Notes under the pieces: generated by a model
What the model saw: the letters and a program-made list of their open reading frames with translations, nothing else
Database searches by the model: none
Told to the model about the DNA's origin: nothing
Shown here: piece by piece, positions 43,153-54,917 of the stretch
How positions within the stretch are numbered: position 1 is the first letter of the stretch
How the letters are laid out: the number at the start of each line of letters is the position of its first letter
Translations under genes and position numbers: made by a program
Assembly (NCBI GenBank): GCA_030323885.1
Contig: CM059188.1
Span: forward strand, 111,196,763-111,260,762
Direction of reading: 5' to 3'
From: Branchipolynoe longqiensis
Taxonomy: Eukaryota > Annelida > Polychaeta > Phyllodocida > Polynoidae
DNA: 64,000 nt

Positions 43153-44540
43153 ATGAAAGCTGCCTGCAAAAGTGTTGAAGTGCTACTGGCTGTTGCAAGT
43201 TACCAGCGGCACTCTCTTGGGGAGCAAATAGAGCTTTCACACCGGCAAGAACATGTCAAGAGAGGTGCAAAACTATTTGTCCCTGCAGTGGCTGGTCGGG
43301 AGATGTTGGGAGTTCCATACATCAGCCACCCTTAATGCTGCCACAGTGACATGGTTTTCTGTTTAGGGTTTGCTCCCTTAGCATTTGGTTCTGTCAAGAA
43401 TCTGTACCACAAGGCAGGGGTTTCCAACTCTGCAGGGCAGGGGTGTCAAACTCCCTGAGGTATTGCTATACCTGCAATACCTGCATACCTAGGCTAGAAC
43501 GTAAAACAACAACAAACAAACATCTTGCGATTAATTATGATTGAGAAATATAAATATATATATACATATAAAGGGGAAACTACGGTAAAAACAAATACAA
43601 TGCAAGAGAAAAGCAGAGTGGAATGTGGATATAGTCTCTGCCTAAGAATATCAGCCCATGCCTTAAAAACTCAAACAAGATCCTGTGGTGCAAGAGGAGG
43701 TTTGATGCATCCGATATGGACGAGGAGAACCTGTGGCGGCGCCACCGGTCATTAGCAAGGGGTGGAAGAGGCAGTATATACACCAATAAGTACAACATAT
43801 AACAAGTAATTACCTTCCATGCCTATCTACTCACCTAATATGTTATACATCATATTGAGCGGTTTTGCTTTGTTTGTTTGAGTTTTATGTCCCATCTTGT
43901 GCTGTAGAATTATGGCTGTTCTGTAGGTTCATCCTGCATACTCAGCTCTGTACTTTGGAATGGATCTAAACAAGGAAAATACAGTGTTAATTCCAACTAC
44001 TAGTTCTAGTAGTGGTAGTATTGGCGAGGATTTTATGTTGCCCCTATTATCGCTCATTATCATGCTTCCAATATGGCGGCTTTATTGCATGCTTGGAGAG
44101 CCTCAACCAGACTTGCTTTCCCATCCTTATATATAAAATCGTTGATGGCATGTCAAGTTTGCACAAAGAACCATGGGTGGCTGACCTAGCGTGACCCTGA
44201 AGCCGCCAAATACAGAATGTATATCACGCACATGCTTCTAGAATAACACTAAATGGGTGTCTTGTACTACTGGATATACTCAAATATATGTCGAGGAAAT
44301 TTACCACCAACAAAATCTGCTATTCTCAGGTCGTCTCATACACACGATACCCCCTGAGGGAGCATAGATGGCACCCAAGATGACAATCATCTTGTCGCAA
44401 GATGAGTCTGGCTGAGTGACTGATGATGACTCTGAGGACATTCACATTGATGCTGGTGATGAATATTACAGTGATGCTCTTAGTCATGAGCAGGTACTGC
44501 AGTTATTGGAGGAGTCTATATAATAATAACATATTTATTT
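43153..44540. other. Mostly unassigned
   Basis: 43491-43522 is a SINE-A A2-tail scrap ('gctagaacgtaaaacaacaa'). 43811-43858 is the half-palindrome noted above. No convincing host exon; open frames under 80 codons carry no recognised motif. Confidence 0.45.
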
Positions 44541-44554
44541 CCACATGATCAATG

Positions 44555-44900
44555 TGTCATGGGTGATGGGTGGTGGGAGGTGGGTGGCGTGTGATGGGTA
44601 ATGGGTGATGGGTGATGGGTGGTGGGTGATGGGTGATGGGTGGTGGGTGGTGGGTAATTGGTGGTGGGTGATGGGCAATGGGTGATGGGTGATGGGTGGT
44701 GGGAGGTGGGTGGTGTGTGATGGGTAATGGGTGATGGGTGATGGGTGGTGGGTGATGGGTGATGGGTGGTGGGTGGTGGGTAATGGGTGGTGGGTGATGG
44801 GCAATGGGTGATGGGTGATGGGTGGTTGGTGATGGGTGATGCGTGGTGGGTGATGGGTGATGGGTCGTGGGTGATGGGTGATGGGTGATGGGTGGTGGGT
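44555..44900. repeat. 7-bp minisatellite (GGGTGAT)n, left block
   Basis: GGGTGAT/GGGTGGT heptamers, with a ~165-bp higher-order duplication (44580-44690 resembles 44705-44815). Pro/His/Thr repeat frames on the minus strand are artefacts. Interrupted by a SINE at 44901-45241. Confidence 0.93.
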
Positions 44901-45241
44901 TGGTTGGTTGTTGGAGTTTTACGTCCTGCTAACATCTAAGGTCATGTCAGCACTGGTACCAGCTTGTGACACTGCGCACTCATGGTGACTTTATAGTACT
45001 GCCCCACTGGGAGACCAGGCCTACAGCTCCATGACCTGATATCCCACTCAGTCACATTATCCTGATACTTGGGCAACCAGTCCTAGCCCTATCCTAATAA
45101 AGTTGAGCGCCTGGCTAGGAAGTGAGAAGTATCAATGTTTACGTCATTGGTTTTACTCAACCAGCGTTCGAACCTGATGACATGATATGCCAAAACGGGG
45201 TACACAGACAGTCGTTCAACCCATTCAGCCATCCCGTCTGG
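44901..45241 (-). mobile_element. SINE family A, A3 arrangement, inside a minisatellite
   Basis: A1 tail (inverse of 'aaaactccaacaaccaacca'), A2/A3-like head at the right ('catcccgtctggtgg'), inserted in the heptamer array. Flanking GGTGGG words match on both sides but are part of the array, so a TSD cannot be proven. Confidence 0.87.
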
Positions 45242-45770
45242 TGGGAGATGGATGATGGGTGATGGGTGATGGGTGATTGGTGATTGGTGATTGGTGATGA
45301 GTGATGTGTAATGGGTGTAGGTAGTGCTGATGGGTGAAGGGTGATGGGGGATGGGTGATGGATGATGGGGGATGGATGATGGGGGATGGATGATAGGAGA
45401 TGGGGGATGGGGGATGGATGATGGGGATGGGTGATGGATGATGGGGGATGGATGATGGATGATGGGGGATGGGGGATGGGGGATGGATGATGGGGATGGG
45501 GGATGGATGATAGGGGATGGGGGATGGGGGATGGATGATGGGGGATGGGGGATGGGTGATGGATGATGGGGGATGGGGGATGGGGGATGGATGATGGATG
45601 ATGGGTGATGGGGGATGGTGATGGGTGATGGGTAATGGGTGATGGGTAATGGGTGAAGGGTGATGGGTGATGGGTGTTGGGTAATGGGTGATGGGTGATG
45701 GATGATGGGAGATGGGTGATGGGTGATGGGTGATTGGTGATCGGTGTCGGTGACCGATGATCGGTGATCG
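45242..45770. repeat. 7-bp minisatellite, right block
   Basis: Continues the heptamer theme but is dominated by GGGGGAT/GGATGAT variants, different from the left block. The two sides therefore homogenised separately after, or independently of, the SINE insertion. Confidence 0.92.
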
Positions 45771-45955
45771 GTGTGTCAATTCATGATTACTGGAATTAGT
45801 GGGAGTGGGGTTCATCCTTATTGGACACCGCAAATAAATAAATGAATAAATAAATAAATTTCAAAGTATAAGAAAACACAGGGTAAAATATTCCGATATC
45901 CAGCAAGGGGGGAATGTAAATGTTCTATTACTGATCGGTGAACGTGATCAGGTGC

Positions 45956-45986
<31 letters not shown>

Positions 45987-46487
45987 GGTTGGTGGTGCCT
46001 GAGTGGGATGTAAATAGACATAGTGGTGCTGGCAGGTCTAGGCATGATTGCACTCAGGGCCTAACCCTTCTGCTGGGGTAGGGGTCACCACACTCAAAAG
46101 GTCAAGGTTGTTGGTGGACAAGGGGCCATACAGCTACTGGTGGTGGGCAGACCACTGGTATCCATAGAGACCATGAATGCTGGATTCCTATTGGTGATAC
46201 CAGGAATGATCGATTCCCATTGGTGGAAGGAGGTGGTATGATACTCTACCAATAACCCATGTAACTATATAACAATAAACCAGAGGGCTGGACTCCATAG
46301 AAAATTAATCTTCAACCAAAGATTGGGCCGATTTATCGGTGCCTATCTATATTGCTGCAGTTTACCGTCGTAAGGTTACAAACGCCCCAGAAGTCAAGCT
46401 GGACTCTCTCTGTTACACTTTACTCGCTTCCTTTCTCTGTATTGTTTTCCTCATAGCCTACGTACACAGCCACATATCTGAGCATAA
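45771..46487. other. Unassigned, with AT microsatellites
   Basis: (AAAT)n near 45833-45858 and (TA)n near 45955-45985. A 61-codon open frame at 46339-46524 has a hydrophobic middle but no recognised identity. Confidence 0.45.
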
Positions 46488-47190
46488 GATTCTACAAACT
46501 ATATTAGATTCTACAAACTGGTGAACACAACGAGTGGGTAGTTTCTACAAACTGGTAAACACAACGAGTGGGTATTTCTACAAACTGGTAAACACGACGA
46601 GTGGGTAGTTTCTACAAACTGGTGGACATGATGAGTGAGTAGTTTCTACAAACTGGTGCACACGACAAGTGAGTAGTTTCTACAAACTGGTGAAAACAAT
46701 GAGTGGGTAGTTTCTACAAACTGGTACACACAACAAATGAGTAGTTTATACAAACTGGTGAACACAACACGTGGGTAGTTTCTACAAATTGGTGAACACA
46801 ACAAGTGGGTAGTTAATACAAACTGGTGAACACAACGAGTGGGTGGTTTCTACAAACTGGTGAACACAAGTGGGTAGTTTCTACAAACTGGTGAACATGA
46901 CAAGTGAGTAGTTTCTACAAACTGGTGAACACGACAAGTGGGTAGTTACTACAACTGGTGAACACAACAAGTGGGTGGTTTCTACAAACTGGTGAACACA
47001 ACAAGTGGGTAGTTTCTACAAACTGGTGAAGACGATGAGTGAGTAGTTTCTACAAACTGGTGAACATGACTAGTGGGTAGTTTCTACAAACTGGTGAACC
47101 TGATGAGTGAGTAGTTTCTGCAAACTGAGGAACACGATTAGTGAGTAGTTTCTACAAACTGGTGAACATGACGAGTGAGTAGTTTCTACA
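46488..47190. repeat. 34-bp minisatellite (CTACAAACTGGTGAACACAA...)n
   Basis: About 20 copies of a 34-bp unit ('tttctacaaactggtgaaca' plus 'caacgagtgggtag'), with occasional deletions (e.g. a short unit near 46865). Confidence 0.92.
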
Positions 47191-47559
47191 TCACGGTCTG
47201 AATCTCATTCTCCAAATAGAAGTGGAATTGGGATTCCATCTAATTGACGACGGGTGATCATTAATTAAGATAGCCGTGTCCTCAGCAATCGTTCCTTGCC
47301 GGGGGTAGGAGCGCCGGGCTCCCGGCACCGACACCCGGCCAGATAACCGCCCTGGTAGCTGGCCGCGATAAGGCTCTACTAAGACACCTGAATGTCGATA
47401 GTGATTTCCATTGACCTAATTAAACAAGGTCATTGAGAAATAAACCCTGGTGGCGGTTATTATGAACGTCTTCCCCACTCCCACGTACTGCCGTTATAAC
47501 GCAAACGGCCATTGGTCTAGCGATTGTCCAATTAATGGCACTGTCTTTACGTCTGTGAA
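47191..47559. other. Unassigned
   Basis: GC-richer patch at 47296-47370 ('gctcccggcaccgacacccg'). No repeat or gene recognised. Confidence 0.4.
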
Positions 47560-47827
47560 GACATGGAATTTAAATTTGTTTCAAGGCTTTTCAAGGCTGT
47601 TTTTGATAGAAATTCAAGACTATTTTCATTTGGATTTCAGGGGGAAAACAATGATGGGAAATATAGATTTCGGACTAATTTAGATCAGTGGGGACAGCTT
47701 AATGGAATCCAAAGCTTTGCAAGACTAATTACCCAAAATAGGTTAAATTCAAGGCTTTTCAAGGTGTTGAAATGGGGCAAATGAAGCTCAAGATATTTTG
47801 ATACTATTCCAGGCCCCGGCCGCACCC
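47560..47827 (+). mobile_element. Dispersed element E, copy 1
   Basis: Shares an order of landmarks with the inverse of 50574-50868: 'catggaattt', 'caaggcttttcaagg', 'gatagaaattc', 'ggggaaaacaatg', 'gatcagtggggacag', 'cccaaaataggttaa', 'aaatggggcaaatgaag', 'ccaggcccc'. The CCTG terminus is eroded here. Confidence 0.72.
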
Positions 47828-48173
47828 TTTATGGATCCTTACATAGGTGACTCACTGTGGACAAAATGGCGACAGCCTGCGTTGGTAGGCGGGGTGGGCT
47901 CTTTGTAGGGGCACACCTGGCGCAAATCCAACATTGACCGAAGCCCAGGCCACATGCCACCGTCACGATATAATCGCTGATGTTGGTCTGACGCAAAGCC
48001 CCACGCAATTAACCCAACATTGGCGGTGCCAAGCCGAGGACACGACTGCAATTAACTGTGCATGCCTGAACCACGACAAGGGGGATGGGGGATCTCCCTT
48101 CCATGCACATTTCAGGACAATAGGGTCTGACAACCTTGCCAACATCTATCTACCTGGACTTATCTACCTTTGT

Positions 48174-48495
48174 ACTGGACGCGGTGGCTGAATTGGTAGA
48201 GCGCGCGGGCTTGAGTGTGGGATATCGGGAGTTTGGTTCCCAGTCAAGTCAAATCAATGACTTTATAAAATTGATACTTGTTGCTTCCTAGCTTGGCGCT
48301 CGGCATTAATAGGCTAGGGCAATGACTGGTTAGTTCAGTGTCAGGATAATGTGACTGAGTGGGATCTTGGGTCATGGTTCCAGCAGACTGATTTACCAGT
48401 GGAACAGTACTGTAACGTTACCATGAGTGCGCAAAGTCACAAGTTGGTACTCATCCTGACATGTTGTCAGGACGTAAGATTCCAACAACCAACCA
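48174..48495 (+). mobile_element. SINE family A, A1
   Basis: Complete: TGGACGCGGTGGCTGAATTG head to 'attccaacaaccaacc' tail. A second 45-bp tail scrap follows at 48530-48575. Confidence 0.86.
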
Positions 48496-48586
48496 TCTGT
48501 TGAATGGAACCAATACAGGATTGATTTGAAAGTGGTGGACTGTCAAAAGTCGGTAGCCATCCTGATATGACCTTTTTTTGGGTAAT

Positions 48587-49305
48587 GGGGCCCGTATTCA
48601 TGTGCTGGTGCCCGGGCCTTAACCGCGGCTAGGGTAGCTCCACCCGGCTAAAGGGGGAAAATTCTTATTCATGTGCCTGGTTGCCAAGCGCTAACTTGCT
48701 GACCGTAGGCCAGGCCTAAGCTACCCAGCTTTTCTAAACACCTTTAACTGCAAGCCCGCGTCAGTTAGTGTGGCGGCCGCCGATATATTACAGCCAAATC
48801 TATTCAATGCGATCATATTTAACAGAATTACATACGCAATAAGTGAAATTTTATCAATTTAACCCTAATTTTGAACCAATATTAACACTGCCACCGCATT
48901 GGCAGCGTTATGCATATTATCGAATCGACGTCAATATTCATATTGTCCAACGTCAACTAAACATGGCCACCACCGTCGCCGGCGTATCGGTGGCAATATA
49001 TTAGGCCCAAATCTATTAAATGCTATCATATTTAACAGAATTACATACGCCATAAGTGAAATTTAATCAAATTAACCCTAAAATCAAACAGTTATTAACG
49101 CTCCCGCCGCATTGTCGGCATATTCATATTGTCAAATCGAGGGAATTCCCAAATCTATAAATAAACTCACAGTTAGCTATCCGCAGCGGCTTCGACATTG
49201 GTGAATACGACTTGACCTATTTCTAGCCATTGATAGCTACCCCAGAGCTAGCGTGTAGCACCGGCTACGCCTCACACTACTACATGAATAAAGGCCCTGA
49301 TGTTG
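48587..49305. mobile_element. Element with D-type core, duplicated internally
   Basis: Outer ends GGGCCCGTATTCATGTGCTGG and the inverse 'catgaataaaggccct' form terminal repeats unlike those at 30447. The interior nevertheless carries two copies (about 48795-48865 and 49010-49085) of the block also found in the 30447 element ('atcatatttaacagaattac', 'gtgaaattt', 'aattaaccct'). The duplicated internal unit is ~220 bp. Confidence 0.65.
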
Positions 49306-50573
49306 CCAGGACAACAACAGCACCAGTCACCAGTGCCTGTTTATCCTGCTTGTCCCCAGATGGCGCCACCATGTGTATTTATCAGTAGACAGTATTTAGC
49401 CATTTGCACAATTAGCTGTTACTGCGTGAAAGGTCATGAGGATACCTAGTTGATGCTACCAACAACTCTAAGAGAAAATTAAATATTAAACAAGCAACGG
49501 CAATAACTAAAACCACCACCATCACATTAAAGTAACCCACATTTGATAATCACACAGGCTATTCACAGAGCTGCTGCTCTGCGAATTATAGCCACCGATA
49601 CTGTAATTCACAGACCTCAAACCAACCAATCAGCATGTATCATTTTACTCTGCATGTGCATCATTTCACTGTGTATGCACATGTGCAGAATTATTTTGCC
49701 CTTTGCTTTCATCGTTATGCTTTGCAGCACTTCTTTGCTCTGGGAATTAGCAAAAGAATGATTATTATTTGCAGAGCTGCTCTGCGAATTAGAAGAAGAA
49801 GAATTATTATTTGCGGTGACAGTGACTGCCGTCCATATTTGGCATTTTCAATGTTAGCACTCTATTTGATAACCATGGTGGCCATATAATTTAAGTTGTA
49901 ACAAAGCCGTCAGTCAGAGAAAGCTGTGTAAGTGTCGATGTTGATTTCAACATGGGTAATTTAACCCACAAGAAAAAGTACATACTTAATATGGAGGCAC
50001 TACTGGCGCCATCTATAATGTCTTTCTTAATTAATAATGCTCCGACTGTGGCGCCATGTTCTGTAAATTTGCATTACGAGATGAGACCCAGTTTCATTAT
50101 AGACACTTCTACCAGAGCATTTCGATCGACAGGACGTGTTCTCTCCTTTGGATTTGCCGTCCCACCCACCTAAACTACAAGTGACATTCATAGGGCTACG
50201 TGCCTGAAATCCTCGAAATCTTAATAAATCAAACATCTCATGGCTTAAATGTAACAACGAAATAGTAACAATAAATGCCACTCTATACCGTGCTTGTCTT
50301 GCGTTGGTTGAATTATTCCCATCCTCATGCACAAAGGCTGGGAAAATCATCCGTAGCCAGAACTTAGTTTGCTATCGTCGGCCATATCCTGTATTCTATT
50401 CCAAGTATCACGAAAGTAACCTTTAATGAATTGTCTCTAAAAGGTTTTGTACACACGTCAGTATCAACCCATGAGCCAGAGCCATGAGCAGCTTCTTTTA
50501 TAGGCAGGTCAAAATTACTTAAATTTACTAGACTGCAGATAGTAATCGGTAGACTACTAATGTAAAATAAGAA
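49306..50573. other. No repeat recognised; weak coding-like minus-strand frames
   Basis: Minus-strand frames at 50027-50350 (107 codons) and 50364-50630 (88 codons) have balanced composition and lie outside known repeats. No domain is recognised and no splice context is convincing. Possible host exons; listed so the region is not read as empty. Confidence 0.3.
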
Positions 50574-50868
50574 CAGGGTCTGTACGGGGCCTGGAAAATC
50601 TTTAAAAGTCTTGAACTTCATTTGCCCCATTTCCAGGCTTTGAAAAACCTTGAATAATATTTAACCTATTTTGGGTAAATAGTTATGAAAAGCCTTGAAT
50701 TCCATTAAACTGTCCTCACTGATCTAAATTTGTCCGAAATCGCTATTCGCCATTGTTGTTTTTCTCCTGAAATCGAAATGGAAATAGTCTAAAATTTCTA
50801 TCAAAAAGAGCCTTGAAAAGCCTTGAAATAGCCTTGAATTCCATATTTTTGCATGTGTATGGACCCTG
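50574..50868 (-). mobile_element. Dispersed element E, copy 2 (complete)
   Basis: CAGGGTCTGTACGGGGCCTG at the left and GTATGGACCCTG at the right. The outer CAGGGTC is inverted at both ends and the interior is rich in 'ccttgaaaagccttgaa' words. CAGGG ends suggest a hAT-type MITE, but no 8-bp duplication is visible. Opposite orientation to copy 1, ~3 kb away. Confidence 0.75.
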
Positions 50869-51114
50869 TAAGTTCAAACAAATGCGTTCAAAATCAAATT
50901 CGAGCAGGAACGAATTAGGTTCTGTGGGTGGCACTGTCGCCGCACTTGGTATCATCGGCATTGCTCAGTTAATTATCACTGAGTTTTTCATCGCACTCAA
51001 AACGCGACCACAAAAAGGATGAGACCCGGATTCAATCACGGTAGTGTCAAAAAGCCTTTCCATTCGTTATCAGGCACAGTGTGTTCCTAATCACACAGTT
51101 TTAACGCCCATTGT

Positions 51115-51258
51115 AGCTGGTCCGCTATCCTGACACTGAGCCAACCACTCCTTGGCTTATCCTAATAATGCCGAGTGCCTGGCTACTAAGTGACAAGACA
51201 GTATGAATGTTTAAGTCATTAGTTTGACTCGACCAGGGTTCGAACCCATGGGATTTTT
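51115..51258 (-). mobile_element. SINE family A fragment (body and B-box part)
   Basis: 'ctatcctgacactgagccaa' to 'cagggttcgaacccatggga'. The tail side is missing, and it breaks off exactly where the next SINE's tail starts. Confidence 0.72.
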
Positions 51259-51503
51259 TCCGGTACATTTAAATTAGTTGATTAAGCAAGGGAAATTTCA
51301 ATCGCGGATGATTGGTCTTCCTCATTCCACTGCTCCTTGCCCTATCCTAAGAATGCCGAGCGCCAGGCTAGGAAGCGAAAAGTATTAATTTTTAAGACAT
51401 TGGTCGGACTCGACTAGGGTTCGAACCCGTGGGTTCGAATCCCACGATCTACCAAAACAGGAGATGGATGCTCAACTCATTCGGCAATCCCGTCTGGTCT
51501 GAC
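51259..51503 (-). mobile_element. Chimeric SINE (A head/body, B tail), second copy
   Basis: B tail 'gattaagcaagggaaatttc' to 'cattccactgct', then at ~51331 straight into the family-A body 'ccttgccctatcctaa', B box GGTTCGAACCC, and an A2/A3-type head ending 'catcccgtctggtc' (with one substitution, GGCAATCC). Junction identical to that at ~6985. Confidence 0.82.
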
Positions 51504-52535
51504 ATTAACCCCAGTGGATACATGAGAGTTCGGCCACTTTATGGCAGTTTTAGTAGATTGAACCCCCCGACGGGTATCATGACAAAACTGCAGCAGCTCA
51601 CCTAGATCCTGTTGCATTACTGAATATTGTTAATCCGTAAGAGCTAAGTAGACTTCCATTTCGCCAACTCGTTATATATGTATAGCATAGCCATAGTCCA
51701 TGAGCTCGCAACTGATTTGAATAGTGTCATTGACGGCCGATGCACCTGGTATCATTAAATTTTCAATAAAATCCAAATGAGATTTCATCCAATCAGAACC
51801 AGATCCAACTAGGACGGGCTTACATCCGTACATGATGGGCTGAAGCGATGGAAATTCATATAATAAAATCACCCTTAATCAACTGATTATGCCCGAGGGC
51901 CATGCCCGAGGGCCATGTCCTACAAGCATAAAGGTCCAAGACCATTCTCAGTTTCAAAAAGGAATAGGGAAATCATTGATTGTTGTGTCAACCATCTACA
52001 TATAATATCAAAAGGTGGTTAAGTTTTTGGCTCGTTCTGATCAGTACTCCTATGTTACAAATGCTTACAAAGAGAGAAATAATGCATACAGTAGATAGCT
52101 AACACAACAACTGAAAGTGACAAAACAACGGGAACCATGAGACTATTACTGTCTAGCAGTCGCAGCAAAAACAAGTCATTAGACCATCACCAAACAATTA
52201 ACAAAAAGTCGGCGGTGCCAACACACATCATCAGACTACAAGATGCTTTGCCATGTATGGGTCGTCAATGGCATGTTTTGTTGTGCCTACCATACACATT
52301 TCATATTAATTTTGATGGTTTTTTACTAACCTTGGTCATTTTGACCAGATCAGCATCCATTTTGAGTCAGGTAACCACAAGTGTTGTTAACTCTGCCATT
52401 AGATAGCACCACCAATATGGCTTACTGCGCAAGGGTACAGATGGATTCAATCAGGTTGCGAAACTAGACTGAAATGAGGACATGCACGAGTCCGGAATAT
52501 AGCAGAGAACGTATACACCTTGTGAGTATATCCAA
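51504..52535. other. Unassigned; one coding-like minus-strand segment
   Basis: 51672-51872 (minus, 66 codons) has a balanced, non-repetitive composition (e.g. KPVLVGSGSDWMKSHLDF) but no family I recognise. The rest shows nothing identifiable. Confidence 0.3.
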
Positions 52536-52539
52536 GACT

Positions 52540-54070
52540 GATAAGGTGTACCCATTCCATTCCCTGCCCAAACCCTTCGATGAAATATACAAGCAATTAC
52601 AGGAACCGATACCATTCACTCCGACCCAGGACATTGAATGAAATGTACAACCAATAACAGCATGCCCCGCTAACGCCATTCGATGAAATGCACAAGAAAT
52701 TGCAGGAATCATACCATGCCCTATCCATGTCATTTAAAGGAATATACAAGCAATGACAGGAACCTATTCGATGCCCTGCACAAGCCCTTTAAGGAAATGC
52801 ACAAGGAATCACAGGAAGCCACTGCATACCCAGTCCAAGCCATTCAAATAAATATACAAGCAATTACAGGAACCCTCATCATGCCCTGTCCAAGCCATTC
52901 AAATAAATATACAAGCAATTACAGGAACCCTCATCATGCCCTGTCCAAGCCATTCAGTGAAATATATAAGCAATTACAGGAACCCATTCCATGGCTTGTC
53001 CAAGTCACCCAATGAAATACACAAGCAATTAGAGGAACCCATACTCATAGGTCGCCCAGCACAGGTCATAGGGTGAAAACCATTCAATGAAATACACAAG
53101 CAATTACAGAACCATATTATGCCCTGTCCAAGCCATCCAATGAAAGACACAACCAATTACAGGAACCCATACCATGCACTGCTACCCAGGACATTTAATA
53201 AAATGTACAACCAATAACAGCAAGCATGCCCAGCTCAATGAAATGTACAATCAATTTCAGGAACCTATTCCATGCCCAAACCATGTCATTCAATGAAATA
53301 TACAAGCAATTACAGGAAGCTATACCATGCCCTGTCCAAGCCATTCAATGAGATATACAAGCAATTACAATAACTCATAACATGCACTCCCATCCAGAAC
53401 ATTGAATGAAATGTACAACTAATAACAACAAGCACGCCCAGGTCACGCCATTTGCTGAAATGTACAAGCAATTACAGGCACCATACCATGATCTGTCCAA
53501 GCCGATCAATGAAATATACAAGCAATTACAAGAACCCATATCATGCCCTGTCCAAGTCCATTGAATGAAATATACAAGCAATTCCAAGAACCTATTCCTT
53601 GCCCAAACCAGACCATTCAATGAAATACACAACCAATTGCAAGAACCAATACCATGCCCTTTCCAAGCCATTCATTGAAATATACAAGCAATTACAGGAA
53701 CCCATATCATGCACTCCCATCCTGGACATTCAAGGAAATGTACAAACAACCAATAGCAGCAAGCACGCCCAGCTCCGCAATTCAATGAAACGTATAAGCA
53801 ATTACAGCACGCCTAGCTCACGCCATTTGATGAAATGTACAAGCAATTGCAGGAACCCATACCATGCCCTGTCCAAGCCAATCAATGAAATATACAAGTA
53901 ATTACAGGAACCCATTCCACGCACTCCCATCCAGGACATTCAAGGAAATGTACAAACAACCAATAACAGCAAGCACGCCCAGCTCACACCATTCAATGAA
54001 ATGTACAAGCAATTACAGCACGCCCAGCTCATGCCATTTGATGAAATGCGCAAGCAATTACAGCTTCCAG
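52540..54070. repeat. ~55-bp minisatellite ('caagcaattacaggaaccc')n
   Basis: About 27 diverged units. The common type has 'ccaagccattcaatgaaata', 'tacaagcaattacaggaacc', 'catgccctgt'. A second type ('gaaatgtacaaccaataaca', 'gcaagcacgcccagctc') is interleaved at roughly regular intervals, which indicates a higher-order unit of several monomers. Confidence 0.9.
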
Positions 54071-54460
54071 CAGCGCCTCCTGCAGCCGCCCATCCCCGCC
54101 TGTCCAGAAGCAGAGAAGCAGCCGCTCCCACAGTCACCAGTCACCAGGCCGCGCCGCTACAACCGTGTTGACTGTGACTTGCGCCCGGTTGTGGAGGAGG
54201 AGGAGGAGGAGGAGGCAGTCAGTCAGCCAGCCAGCCAGCCAGCCACCAGCGGTTTGTACAAATGCCTCGGCCGTCGCCGCACTGGGGAGCGCCGTTGGGG
54301 ACAACGCCGGGGCCGGCCGGGACCGCCCGTACACACTGCCCGGGAGGACGGGCGTGGTCACTCACCCGCTGACTGGTCACCAACTGAGTGAGGTGGCCGC
54401 CCCCTTGGAGCGGCCAAACCCCATACCTTTTACCGCGGCACAAAAGCGGGATGTTGTTGC
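54071..54460. other. CpG-rich patch
   Basis: Higher G+C and many CpG (e.g. 'ggccgtcgccgc', 'gacaacgccggggccggccg') unlike the AT-rich surroundings, with a GGA run and a CCAG run (about 54190-54245). It could be a promoter-type CpG island or a GC-rich exon. Overlapping open frames in several phases give no clear protein. Confidence 0.45.
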
Positions 54461-54512
54461 CTTAACTGTTGGAGGATGTTTGCGCCGGTATTTACTGGAA
54501 CTGGGAATACGT

Positions 54513-54588
54513 GATTGGTTGGTTGGTTGTTGGGGTTTTACGTCCTGGCAACATCTAAGGTCATATGAGGACGGATACCGACTTGCTT
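54513..54588 (-). mobile_element. SINE family A tail fragment
   Basis: A1 tail and first body landmarks, cut off at 'taccgacttgc' by a second SINE. Confidence 0.8.
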
Positions 54589-54917
54589 GATTGTTTGCAG
54601 TTGTTTTAAGTCCCAACAACATCTAAGGTTATATCAGAACGTGTACCGACTTGCGACACTGTGCAGTCATGGTGAATTTATAGTGCTGTCCCACTGGGAA
54701 ATCAGGACACTGACACCATGACCCAATATCCCATTCAGTCACATTATCCTGACACTGAACTAACCAGCCTTTTCCATATCCTATTAATGCCGAGTGCTTG
54801 GCTAGGAAGCGACAAGTATCAATTTGATAAGTCATTGGTTTTACTCGACCAGGAACCGGACTCCCATTACAGAACTATATCAACCGCACTCTACCGATTC
54901 AGCCACCGCGCCGGGTG
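54589..54917 (-). mobile_element. SINE family A, A1 head, inserted beside a SINE fragment
   Basis: Full body; tail 'tgcagttgttttaagtccca'; head at the right (inverse of 'cccggcgcggtggctgaatc'). Confidence 0.82.

Noticed and set aside
44535..45833. Thr-His-His-Pro repeat proteins on the minus strand
   Set aside because: Translation of the 7-bp satellite in three frames.
52464..53671. Minus-strand Ser/Cys/Gly-rich open frames
   Set aside because: They follow the 55-bp minisatellite periodicity.
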